A stretch of DNA of 64,000 nt from Polychytrium aggregatum (lineage: Eukaryota > Chytridiomycota > Chytridiomycetes > Polychytriales): NCBI RefSeq assembly GCF_025602895.1, contig NW_026516242.1:351323-415322 (forward strand), given 5' to 3'. Below the pieces are notes generated by a model that saw only the letters and a list, made by a program, of their open reading frames with translations, ran no database searches and was not told where the DNA came from. Position numbers and translations under genes: made by a program. Shown one piece after another: positions 10,540 to 20,302 of the stretch. Position 1 is the stretch's first letter. The number at the start of each line of letters is the position of its first letter.

Positions 10540-12143
10540 TTGGCTGCGACTACCCGGCAGAACCAGACGACGGCGCCTTTGATTGCAGTTTGGGCTGCGA
10601 TTTCTGCTTCCGTCGACAGCACCACACACATGTACGATACACCCAAGGCGCTTCCAAGGAAGGCGAGGGAACCCGACGGTTCAAAAGCGCTCCCCCTTGT
10701 CACTACCGAGCGGAAATACATCATGTCCTGGAAGTCCGATTCCTGTGAAGAGATGCCTGTGAGAGCGGCTGGCTGATCGGAGGGCGCTGCATTTGGCCAA
10801 GCGACAATCACTGCCGAGGCTGACGATTCTTCAGACACTTGGGGCGGGGCTGACGACCAGGCTGGTTTGCTGCAGGCACCCATGGAGAAACACGAGCCCG
10901 CACTGGTGGCAACGGACCTCGGATGACGACCGAGACACTCACGACAGGGTCGTTACGTCAAAGATGGCGCGATGGAGCAATCCACTGTCGGCATTGCTCT
11001 CAGCGCGGTGGTGGTGCATCGGGCGATGGCGGCTCCAACGGCGGCAATCGCGTGCTGGCTGCTCGGGTGGAATCAGAGGAGCCGAGCCGCCACCACCACC
11101 ACCAGCAACGACACCACCAGCGACTTCCTGAGCCACGGGGAAACTCATCGCGCAGTCACAGAGACATCCGACCCGATCCACCAGCCCGCCAGGTTGCAAC
11201 TCTATCGACGAAGCCGCGACGGCAGCCAAGTCCCATACATCGGGCCGAGCCGTCGTCCATCCACCACCATCGCCCGCCAGGCTCATCCACCACATCGTCC
11301 CAGCCACCGGCCTTGATCGCAGCGGACATGGCGCTGCCGGCATGTCGCCTCGGCCGTTTGTTTGTGTGATCCATACACGCCGCAAGCAGCCAGTGGCGGT
11401 GCGGGGCCGTTGCGGGGCTGCCAACACTGCGACGGCGATTGGCTGGTGAACGGCGCGCGGCGATTGGTCGCGGGCCTCTCGGTGGCGCTCTCGCGGGTCC
11501 TCGCGGGGCCTCGCGGTGCTCTCGCCCGTCGCAGCGAGACGCTGCGCAGCAGAACGTTCTCGTGCGGCCCGCCAATCGCGCAACACGATTGGCCGGCTGC
11601 TGCGGCTTGGGGTTGGCTGGGCGGGCGCCGGGCGATGCGGGCGTGCGGCTTGTTGCAATGGGCGCGAGGTCATTTGTTTGGGGAAGGCGAGCGGCGGATG
11701 GCGGATGACGGGTGGCGGGTGGCTTGCTGTGGCCTCGCTGTCCGTCTCGCTATCCGTCTCGCTGTCCGTCTCGCTGGCCATCCAATGCGAGCGACGACCA
11801 GCAAGACCAGCAAGACATGCCATAACATGCCATGAACATGCACCACACATGTGCTGCAGAGAGATGCCTCCGGTGTGCGGGACATGGATTCAAAGCAGAT
11901 GCACATGCACAGACGACAGCGCGCGGGCCGATGGCGTGTGTCGCTGCGGCACCTCTCGCTGCGGGCGAGAGCGCAGACCGAGCCGCGCGCCGATTGGCCG
12001 TGGCAACGCTGGCGAGCGCGGCCTTGTCGCCCAGACCCCTTGTCGCGAGCCTCTGGTCTGTCGCCAGGGCAGGGCGGATGCTGGACTGCGTTGGTCTGCG
12101 TCGGGTTCGCGCTGGGCGGTGGGGGGTGCTCGGGCGACGAAAG
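10540..12143. other. Intergenic region, no supported gene
   Basis: Several open frames exist on both strands in this GC-rich stretch (for example + 10923-11369, rich in His, Arg and Pro), but none shows a recognisable domain or exon signals. Short tandem repeats occur, notably a 12-bp (TCGCTGTCCGTC)-type run near 11738-11780. Confidence 0.45.
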
Positions 12144-12150
12144 TATAAAT
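12144..12150 (+). promoter_or_regulatory. TATA box of the CBM-DM9 gene
   Basis: TATAAAT lies 92 bp upstream of the ATG at 12236, followed by a pyrimidine-rich leader. Confidence 0.65.
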
Positions 12151-12235
12151 ATCGGGCAGGTGGCCCTCTCCGTCACTCTTCATCGCACGATTTTGCATCT
12201 CCCCGCCTCTCCCTCGCCTTTCTTCTCTATCCAAT

Positions 12236-12575
12236 ATGTCTGAGTGGTTCTCTGGTACTTACTACGAGGTCGGCCAGGTCGTCACCTTCAACGGTAGCTC
12301 TTACCGCGTCCTCCAGGTAACATTCTGGTCTGCCACAGCCATGCCTGTCTGCTGCAGACGGAGCATCCCGCGTGTCGCCGTGGTCTTTGCATGGCCGGAG
12401 GTTCATCGCCGGCCATGTTGGTGGCGTCTGCTGTCGAGCCCACCCATCCGATCGTCTCACTGACTCGTTCACCGACATTGTGTTCTTTCGTTCCCTCCAG
12501 GCCCACACCTCCCAGTCTGACTGGTCCCCCGAGGTTGCCCACTCGCTCTTCGAGCGCACTGGCCACCACCACCAT

Positions 12576-12612
<37 letters not shown>

Positions 12613-13573
12613 GTGGCTACCAGGCCTACGACCAGGCCCAGCCCGCCCAGAGCACCCAGCAAAACTGGCTCGACCCCCGCGGCTGGTCCAAGCAGAACCA
12701 GATCATCGGTGGCGTCGCCGCCGGTGCTGCCGTCCTGGGTCTCGCCGCCTTTGGTGTCCACGAGTACCGCCAGCACCAGGTAAGCCAAGCCAAGCCAAGC
12801 AACGCCAAGCCGCCTGCTTGTCCATCATGGCTGACCTGTCGCTGCACCTGCCTCTGTCTGATGTGTACTGATGCGCCCCGTCTTTCTGCCACAGCACTAC
12901 GTCGAGCAGCACGGTGCTCAGGAGTCCTGGAACTCTGGCAACTGGACCGAGGAGGCCCGCAACCGCCGCCGCGAGGTCGAGGCCGCCTCCAACCGTGGTG
13001 AGGGCCCCGCTGCCTACTGGATCCTCCGTGAGGCCTCTGAGCCCATCCCCTCCAACGCTATCCCCGGTGGCTCTGCCGATGGCGAGCGCCTGTACATCAT
13101 CCGTGCCTACCACGAGGGCGGTGTCCACATTGGCCACCTCACCAGCAGCGGCAACGCCTTCATCTCCTACGCCGGCCGTGCTATCTCCGTCAGCCAGTAC
13201 GAGGTCCTCGTTGGCGATGAGAGCCACATCCGCTGGATCGATTTCACCGGTGCCCTTGCCCCCACTGCCGAGCACACCCCCGTCCTCGGTGGCCACGAGC
13301 AGGACGGCAAGCCCCTCTTTGTCACCCAGGCCTTCCACGAGAACAACATCTACCCTGGCAAGACTGGGTAAGCATCACCGTCGCTCGCTGGTTGTGCGAT
13401 GGCCCGAGTTGCCGTCTGCCCCCGGTCTCCTGCTCTATCATCCGAACACACGCTAACATAGACATATCTGTACACTCTGCTCGCTCTTCAGCCCCCATCT
13501 CCAGGGTGCCTCCATTGCCTTCCGCAGCTCTGAGGTTGTTGTCAAGCAGTACCGCTACCTCGCTCTTGCTTAA
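12236..13573 (+). CDS. Chitin-binding (CBM5/12) and DM9/DUF3421 domain protein, four exons
   Basis: Exons 12236-12316, 12501-12779, 12895-13367 and 13492-13573 give 304 residues. Residues ~4-45 fit a CBM5/12 chitin-binding module (aromatics of WFSGTYYEVGQVV, the NGSSYRVLQ strand, SDWSPEVAHSLF). Next come a His4-Gln12 run, a Gln-rich spacer, and a Gly/Ala hydrophobic segment (GGVAAGAAVLGLAAFG). The rest is a DM9-type beta repeat (IPSNAIPGG, LYIIRAYHEGG, YEVLVG; a second copy with HTPVLGGHE and YPGKTG). DM9 proteins include lectins and natterin-like proteins. No classical signal peptide is seen, so a cytoplasmic or unconventionally exported lectin is possible. The TATA box and strongly C-biased third codon positions suggest high expression. 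Domains are clear; biological role is unknown. Confidence 0.88.
12576..12611 (+). repeat. Coding CAG repeat (polyglutamine)
   Basis: Twelve pure CAG codons follow four His codons in exon 2 of the CBM-DM9 gene. An uninterrupted array like this is likely length-polymorphic. Confidence 0.95.
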
Positions 13574-14480
13574 GCAAGCCTATGTTCATAATCGTCCTTT
13601 GCTGTCCATATTTTGAGATGTAAAATCATGCCTATATCAATATATGAAACGTAGCGTTTCATTTGCACATTTACAGTTCCGTTGAAGAGACGGCGTGTGG
13701 GTGGTGCGTTCTGGTGGCGACTGGTGGCGACTGGTGGCAGGCTCGGCTGTGCAGCCAGGGCGATGAGCATCATGAGCATCATGAGCGCCACCGCGTCGAT
13801 CTTCGAGGCGGCCAGCTCTTGTGCGCCACAGCCATGTTGTGAGATCGCAAGGACATTGATCGCAAGGACATTGCATCGGCAACTCGGCAGACATCGTGCG
13901 CTCCGGTCGCTGAGCACGCAGTCATCGAGGCGCGAATATGCGGGGCCCCTGTTCGCACTCGCTTCTGGACTTGCCAGAGTGTGTTCCAACAGGATCCCCG
14001 CTGTCTGACAGGTCCGATATCAGACATGTCGCCACCCGATGTGCCCCAGCACACATCCAAGCCTCCTCTCTCTTCTCGCCGAGAAACTCATCCAGCTGAG
14101 AATAGGACTGGCATCCCCGATAGACTTGACATCCCCGACAGGCCTGGCATCGAGGCATCTGAGTGCCAGGAGCTCGCAGGTGTCCAAGGGCCGCTGGAGG
14201 TATTCGAGATCGGGCTGGCGGCAGCAGATGGAACGACGGACGCAGGGCGGCGTGGCATGCACGTGACCCAGGCGATGGCCTCGTCGTGCTCAGGTGCTCG
14301 CGCTCAGCGCCGTCGCGCACGTTTGAGCTTGCACTCCTCGGACAATCCCCACAGGTGAGCCCTCTGCGTTGTCCTTCGCTGTTGCCTTTCGGCTGCTGCC
14401 CCCCCCCTCGCTTCGCTTCTTGCCTCGCTTCTTGCCTCGCTTCTTGCCTCGCCTCTTGCCTCGCCTCCTGTCTCAGAGTC
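13574..14480. other. Intergenic region with short tandem repeats
   Basis: No gene is supported. Short repeats include GGTGGCGACT near 13720-13740, a duplicated ATCGCAAGGACATTG near 13843-13873, and a 12-bp CTTGCCTCGCTT-type array at about 14408-14470 ending 10 bp before the next start codon. Confidence 0.55.
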
Positions 14481-15350
14481 ATGTCCAAGGCTGCTAATCG
14501 AATCTCTGTGCTCAACTCCCGCTTTCTGAAGCGCACCTTTTCCGGCACCCCAAAAATGAGCACCGAAATCGAAACTCCCGTTCCTGCCGCCGCCCCGCCC
14601 AAGCCTGCTCCCACGAAAAAGTCCGGTAAGATCGCTGTCAATGCACCGTTGGCTGGAGGCGATTGCGCTGCACTTGCCAGCTGCCGACAGAGTGCTGACA
14701 ACCTTGCTCGACCTTGACCGCTCTGCGACCCTCTGCCAGCCCTCACCACCGATGCCCTTGTGGTCCGCAAAAACCTCAAGACTGACCGCTATGAGCTCCT
14801 CGCAATTCAGCGCGGTCGTGAGCCCCACATTGGCAAATGGGCTCTTCCTGGTACATGTCACGATGCCGTTTCCGAGAGCGTCTCGTCCCTGGGCTGCTGC
14901 ATTCGAGTTGACTGTAGGCAGGGCCAGATGCTATCGTGATCGCTTACACCCCGCTGACCCGTTACTGCAGGCGGCTTTGTCGAGTATGGCGAAGATCCCA
15001 CTGTCGGTGTGCTGAGAGAGCTCGAGGAAGAGACCCATCTGGTTGGATACCCTGATGTCCACCTCATCACTGTCCACGGCAACCCCAAGCGCGATCCCCG
15101 CCAGCACATCGTCACCGCTGCCTACGCTTGCAAGGTCAAGCCCGAGACCCTCAAGGATCTCGCTGGCTCCGACGATGCCGCTGATGCCCGCTGGATCGAA
15201 TTTGAGACCGCTGGCCTCGAGGGCGGAGCCGAGCTCGCCTTTGACCACGGCGAAATCGTCGCCAAGTTCCGCAAGTGGTTCAAGGAGACGGGCGAGCAGC
15301 AGGGCTTCTATGTCGAAGATCCCGAGGGAAAGCAGCCCGGCGCCCAGTAA
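14481..15350 (+). CDS. Nudix hydrolase, three exons
   Basis: Exons 14481-14625, 14740-14850 and 14971-15350 give 211 residues. The Nudix box (G-x5-E-x7-REUxEE-x-G-U) is read as GGFVEYGED then LRELEEETHL, with His at the usual final Gly. The core glutamates that bind the divalent metal are all present. Enzymes of this fold cleave nucleoside diphosphates linked to another moiety; the substrate cannot be read from sequence. The first ~30 residues are Arg/Ser-rich and lack acidic residues, like a mitochondrial presequence. A second in-frame ATG at 14556 would give a form without it. A tandem paralog with the same intron positions lies 1 kb downstream. Confidence 0.9.
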
Positions 15351-16274
15351 GCCCTCTGCAAGACGACGGACGGCAGCAGCACCAGCAGCATCAGGTAGTC
15401 CGTCCGAGCCGCCGCCGAGCCAGCGCTCGCCAGTCAGTTCGCCCCTCCCCCTCTCCCTGTTCTTTTCGTCATTCCCGGCCCCTCGCCTTCCCGATTCTTC
15501 TCCCGCTGACTGGCTTTGGCCTTGTTGTCACCCTTAGCTCCCGCGCCGTTCACCCTTCCTTTTATGCACGGCCGCCTCTCTGCGCGGCAGCTTGCTCTGG
15601 CATTGTCTTGTGGCCTTGTGTTTGACTTGCACCAGGTCATCCTGCTTGTCTGTCTCCTGTCCATCCAATGCATCCGGACCATGTCGCCGATGGGCGTGGT
15701 CCCGATGCAATCTCCCCCTTCCTTCCTTCCTCACAGTGTATCGTCCCCGCCACTCCCGCTTCGCCCCCCCCGGCCTCCATCCAACCCACCAACACACCAC
15801 AAACACCCGCCTGCCCCATCCATCACACTGTGCTGGCGTGCGCTGCTCCTTCGGCCATCGGATACAGCGAGCAAGCGAATGGCCGGTCCTGGCCCCTTCG
15901 CCTCTGATGGCTCCCTGCCTGTCTTGTCTTTCCCAGGAGCCGCGGAATAGAGTCCATGCTGCTCGAAACTGGTGCACCCAACATGTGCGGTGTGCGCGAC
16001 CGATGTGTGAGCGCCGCGTCTGCCATCTCGGCAATTGGTTGGGTCCTGACTTCCTGAGACAAGCTCGCGAGAAAGTGAACGACACTGCTCCAGGGTATCC
16101 ACCTCCCAGGGCGTGTTTGCAAGCGCGATGGCGTCTGTGCGAGGATGTGTCACATGGATGCCAGCGGCACTCCACGATGGGGTGGCGTCGCTTCCCCGCT
16201 TCGAAAGGCGACAGTCTTGCCGTCCGGAGCCGGTGGCCGCATCTGCCTCGCCCACACAACCCCTCCAATGTGAG
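15351..16274. other. Intergenic region, no supported gene
   Basis: Pyrimidine-rich sequence downstream of the Nudix gene and upstream of its paralog. Open frames exist on both strands but have no recognisable content. Confidence 0.5.
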
Positions 16275-16280
16275 TATAAA
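16275..16280 (+). promoter_or_regulatory. TATA box of the Nudix-like paralog
   Basis: TATAAA lies 106 bp upstream of the ATG at 16381, spacing similar to the TATA boxes of other genes in the window. Confidence 0.6.
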
Positions 16281-16380
16281 GGACTGAACATGGGCCTCTG
16301 CACGTCTTCTGCGGAAAGCGCTGCCCATCCATCCATCCGCGCCGTCGCTCGATCCGTCATCGTCCTCCTTCGTCTTCATC

Positions 16381-16803
16381 ATGAGCACGACTAAATCATC
16401 TGTAAAATCCCTCTGGGGTGCGCTCAAGCGGGCACTCTCTGGACATCGTGCTTCCCAACCCAAGCGTTCAAACACTGCTGCTGAAAACGAAATGTCCGCC
16501 TCTGCTGCTGCTCCCGCTGCCGAACCTCAGGCCGCCCCGGCACCTCCGGCCAGCGAGCCCGTCTATCGCAACCCCGGTAATGCCCGCTGAAACGATACAC
16601 AGGCGACTGTCCTGGCGGATCTGTGCGGGAGATGAGTCCTCCTTGCCCGAGACTTGGATTGCAGATCCACCCGCACACAACAGCTAAACGAGCCAGAAGA
16701 GGAGAACGAGAACGAGGACGAGGACGAGGACGAGGACGCGGCTGGGAGCCAGATCTCCCTTGGTGCTCCCACCAACCTGCTCCGGTCATTTTGTGACTCT
16801 GGT

Positions 16804-16838
<35 letters not shown>

Positions 16839-17569
16839 CTTCTGTGTGTGGAAGCGACTGGTCGCTGATTCTGACTGTGCCTGTCCGCCTCAGCCCTCCA
16901 CGTTGGACTCTTCGTTGTCCAGAAGACCGCCGAGGGTATCCGCATCCTGACTGTCCAGAAGGATGGCAAGCCCACTCTGCCCGGTACGTTTCTCGCTCTC
17001 TGACCGGCCTCATGCCGTGTCGGAAGATTTGGCCTGCCTGATGGGCAGTGACCAAGACGACAGTCGATGGTGTTATATCTGTGGCATCTGGATCGCACGA
17101 TGTTTGTCTATTCGGGCTGGTCAGCGAGTGAACTGCCCTGTAGACTGGCGAAACGAAATGATCGACACGCAGCAATGTCGTCATGGCAGATCATGACAAG
17201 AATTCTTTAAACTCAACTTCCACGTTCCTGTGCTTGGTTCCGTCAGTCCGCAAACTGGAGTACAACCAGGATCCCGAGGACGCCGTCGTCGATGAGATCC
17301 TCAAGCAAGCCACACTCAAAATTAACAAGGAGAATGTCCAAATCGTCACCATCGGCAGCGACGCCCAAAAGAACGAGACCGGCTACGTCACCTCGCACGA
17401 CGCCACTCTCTTCTATGCCCTGAAACACACCGGCGCTCTCTCGGTTCTGGCTGACGGAGCTGCCTGGACGGACCCCAAGAGTCTGCCGGACCTGCCCATC
17501 GTCACCAAGGGCCTCCAGTGGTTCACGGAGACCGGCGACAAGCACGGCTACCATGTGCAGACCGCTTGA
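16381..17569 (+). CDS. Nudix-fold paralog with degenerate Nudix box, three exons
   Basis: Exons 16381-16576, 16894-16983 and 17247-17569 give 202 residues. It aligns with the upstream Nudix protein: both introns are in phase 1 at equivalent points (before ALHVGLFVV / ALTTDALVV and inside the box). Shared stretches include LEYNQDPE versus VEYGEDPT, and WFTETGDKHGY versus WFKETGEQQGF near the C-terminus. The catalytic signature is gone: the Gly pair is replaced and RELEEE has become DEILKQ, so metal-dependent hydrolysis is unlikely. The frame, splice sites and a TATA box are intact, so this looks like a maintained non-catalytic protein rather than a decayed copy. The first intron holds GAGGAC and TCTGGT microsatellites. 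Confidence 0.82.
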
Positions 17570-18172
17570 TTACCCCGCTCCTAGAGTAGATCCACAATAG
17601 CCGGCGACAACCTGACTGAGCTGGGTCAAGAGAAATCAAGGAGAGTCAAATCAAAGGTGGATCAAAAAAGGAAAGCCAGTCTCCGGCAGTGTAATTCCGC
17701 TCCTTGAATAATTGAGTGCCCACCTCCGTCACCTGCGCTCGACCTTTTTTTGTTTTTCTTGTTGGTACTGAATAAAAGAAAAATGCATGTTCGCCGCAAG
17801 GGCTTTTACTGTCTGAGAGTACAATCGACGACCAGTCGCCCCGTACCCACACATGCAAGTTGATTGATCGATTGACTGATTTGGCCACCGAGATGATCGG
17901 TTGCCCGAGGCTGGCTGGACAAACGGTGGGGAAGTACGGACTTCAACGTCCTCTTATGGGTGCAGCTTGCCAAAGTGCACTCGGAAGTGCGAGATTCATA
18001 TCTTTGCTCAGGTGCCTTGATTTTAACTGATTGCAGATCATGGCCGCAGCGGTTTCAGGCGACACGCTGCTCACCAAAGAGTGTCATGGTCGACGAAAGG
18101 CTGGTTTTTGCTTGGATTTTTCTGCCGGAGTGCAGTTGGGCTCAAATTACGGGTACAGATAATTTTGCCGTC
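17570..18172. other. Intergenic region upstream of the tRNA cluster
   Basis: No gene is seen. An AATAAA at 17771-17776 may serve as poly(A) signal for the upstream gene. Confidence 0.5.
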
Positions 18173-18245
18173 GGGGGATTAGCTCACATGGTAGAGCGCT
18201 CGCTTAGCATGCGAGAGGCACGGGGATCGATACCCCGATCCTCCA
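18173..18245 (+). tRNA. tRNA-Ala (AGC)
   Basis: 73 nt, with a seven-pair acceptor stem (GGGGGAT with ATCCTCC, one G-U), discriminator A, anticodon AGC and B box GGATCGATACC. No intron. Confidence 0.95.
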
Positions 18246-18252
18246 CTCGTCC

Positions 18253-18325
18253 GCCCGGCTAGCTCAATCGGTAGAGCGTGAGACTCTTAATCTCAAGGTT
18301 GTGGGTTCGACCCCCACGTTGGGCG
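18253..18325 (+). tRNA. tRNA-Lys (CTT)
   Basis: 73 nt. The acceptor stem GCCCGGC pairs with GTTGGGC (two G-U), discriminator G, anticodon CTT, B box GGTTCGACCCC. It begins 7 nt after tRNA-Ala. Confidence 0.95.
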
Positions 18326-18329
18326 ATCG

Positions 18330-18403
18330 GCTCCTATGGCGCAATTGGCTAGCGCGTTCGGCTGTTAACCGGAAGGTTGGTGGTTCGAGCCCACCTAGGA
18401 GCG
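18330..18403 (+). tRNA. tRNA-Asn (GTT)
   Basis: 74 nt. The acceptor stem GCTCCTA pairs with TAGGAGC, discriminator G, anticodon GTT, B box GGTTCGAGCCC. It begins 4 nt after tRNA-Lys. Confidence 0.95.
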
Positions 18404-18406
18404 ATC

Positions 18407-18412
18407 TTTTTT
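18407..18412 (+). terminator. RNA polymerase III terminator of the tRNA cluster
   Basis: A T6 run four nt after tRNA-Asn is the only oligo-T stop in the cluster. The two spacers between the tRNAs contain none. Confidence 0.8.
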
Positions 18413-18955
18413 GCACCCTTTTCACACTCTGTCGATCCTGGCCATTGCCCACTTGCTCTCCTTTCTGTGTTTTCTGTTTCCCTTTTCCTCCATGCGGCTC
18501 TCCCAAGGCCTTCGCGGCTGTGTCTCGCTCGGAGGCCGTCTGTGTTCAGTGTGCTGCTTTGTGTGGCGCAGTTGGTTACACGTGACTGGCATTCGCGGCG
18601 CCGTTGGTTTGCTCCTTCCCACGATCAATTTTTTCCGGCCCCTCGCGGCTGCTCATCTCGGTCACCTGAAAGTCACGTTGTATGTGGTGCAGCGAAAGTT
18701 GGAATCCGGCCATGGTCGGTTGACGGCATTTGGTATCACCTTGAGCCGATTGACGGTGGTGGTGGGCAATTGGTGTGGAGGAATGACCAATTGTATCATT
18801 GTTGGAAGCTCCACTCCGATTGCGGACAAGAACCACCACCATCTGAATCTCTCTGGTTGGAAACCTAGTCAAGCGTGGCTGTGTGTCAGCGAGATGACAT
18901 GATCGTTTGGCTATCAGGCAAGACTCACCTTGACAAGATGTCTTCCCACGACTGA
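18413..18955. other. Region between the tRNA cluster and the Fanzor fragment
   Basis: No supported gene. I looked here for an N-terminal Fanzor exon carrying RuvC-I and saw none. A tRNA A-box-like TGGCGCAGTTGG lies at 18564-18575 without a matching B box. Confidence 0.4.
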
Positions 18956-19911
18956 TTGAGCGAGCGATGCGTTTCTGGATCTGAATCAAGGACGCCACTG
19001 CGCAGTATCTCTGCCAGCCCAAAATGCGCTGGATTTGAGGAGATTCTTTCTTCCCCAAGGGCAGAACCAGCCATCGCTGCTATTTTCTCGCCAGATGGCT
19101 CCCAAGCGAAAGACACCACCCAAGCGACCAAGTGGATCCAGAGCACCCACAAGATCCTTGGTCTGCAGGAATGGATGAGCACCACACCAAGTCCCAAGAT
19201 CCCCGGGTTGGCTTCCTTCCTGCAATACATTCGCCATGTGTTCGATGGAGACATGCTGGACAAACAGCTGTCCTTCAGCCTGACCCGGCGTCGGCGATTC
19301 AAGCGACTCGATCTCCACAGCAAGCGACAGCGCACCGTCCACGAGATGTGCAAGCAAGTCATCGACCAGGCACCAAGGGAGACCGACATGGTGATTGCCT
19401 TTGGGAATGCCTCGTGGAAGCAAGGGAAGGGATATGCATCCAGTCCCAGGAGACTCAGGTTCGCCAAGTACTTTGAGCAGTTCCACCACCACCACCAGAG
19501 ACGCCCACCAGACCCATCCATCTCCAAGATCCATGTGTGCTCGGTGAACGAGTTCAACACATCCCAGGTGTGCTCACACTGTCGGGAAGCCAAGCGACTC
19601 GAGAACGCCGAGCATCTTGATGTCGAGAAACCACACTTTGTCCGGAGCTGTGCAAGCTGCCATACGCTGTGGGATCGAGACGTCAATGTAGCCAGGAACA
19701 TGATCTCGGTATGCCAGTCGATCATCGCCCATGGAGATCGACCGGGTGTATTCAAGGCTGTGCTTCCCAAACCAACAAAACAAAGAGATTGCCAACGAAG
19801 ACAGGAGTGCAATGCCATGGCCTGCCCGCTGGGCCTACAGTCAGTCAGCGGGTTTCAAACATCTGAAGCCAGAAAGGGGAAGTGTCCCGTTTCTTTCTGG
19901 ATTGACTGTAA
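18956..19911 (+). CDS. Fanzor (eukaryotic TnpB-like nuclease), 5'-truncated
   Basis: The open frame starts right after a stop codon without an ATG (first in-frame ATG near 19173), so it is a fragment or an internal exon. Counting from 18956, residues ~40-190 resemble the helical region after RuvC-I (TRRRRFKRLDL, KRQRTVHEMC). The core follows: VNEFNTS at ~197 with the RuvC-II glutamate, a CSHC (~206) / CASC (~232) zinc finger, and WDRDVNVARNM at ~239 with the RuvC-III aspartate. This order is diagnostic of TnpB/Fanzor RNA-guided endonucleases carried by mobile elements. The RuvC-I aspartate, wedge and REC parts are not found upstream, so activity is unlikely unless a distant exon exists. The frame stays open to 20230, but a strong donor (GTAAGT) at 19908 and low-complexity sequence beyond suggest the real coding part ends near 19907. 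Confidence 0.8.
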
Positions 19912-20037
19912 GTATCTCGCACTGTTCCTTGAGTATGTCGACAGTGGATGCCGGGTCGCCCATATTCTGGGCAGTCCACTTCGGGGTTGCCATCCCTCTT
20001 GGGATGGTGATGGGAGGTGTTTGACTCCCTTGCAAAG

Positions 20038-20071
20038 TGTGTGTGTGTGTGCAAAGTGTGTGTGTGTGTGT
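20038..20071. repeat. (GT)n microsatellite
   Basis: Two GT runs separated by GCAAA lie upstream of the gamma-tubulin gene. Confidence 0.9.
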
Positions 20072-20302
20072 GACGGCGAGAGGCTTCTCGCCTTCCCTCG
20101 GGGGTCTCTCGCCAGAGACTGCTCTTCTCGCCGACCGAGGTGGCTCCGAGAGCGCGTTTTTTCGTTCTCGCTCATTTTATTAACAAGAGATTTTTTCAGT
20201 GTCCCCGTCCTTCTTCCTCTGACTCCCTGATCAAGTTCGCATCGAGTTACCCCCTCCCCAGCGCCGCGAGCAGTCCCCCCCCCTCCACTCTCCCCTGCAA
20301 AT

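Noticed and set aside
10923-11850. Open frames on both strands between the SH3/EH and CBM-DM9 genes
   Set aside because: GC-rich DNA gives long frames on opposite strands by chance; compositions are His/Arg/Pro-rich without domains or splice logic.
18564-18575. A-box-like TGGCGCAGTTGG, possible SINE or extra tRNA
   Set aside because: No B box or acceptor stem is found at the right distance.
19912-20230. C-terminal extension of the Fanzor frame
   Set aside because: The sequence includes a GT microsatellite read as Cys-Val repeats and starts at a strong splice donor; it is unlikely to be translated as such.
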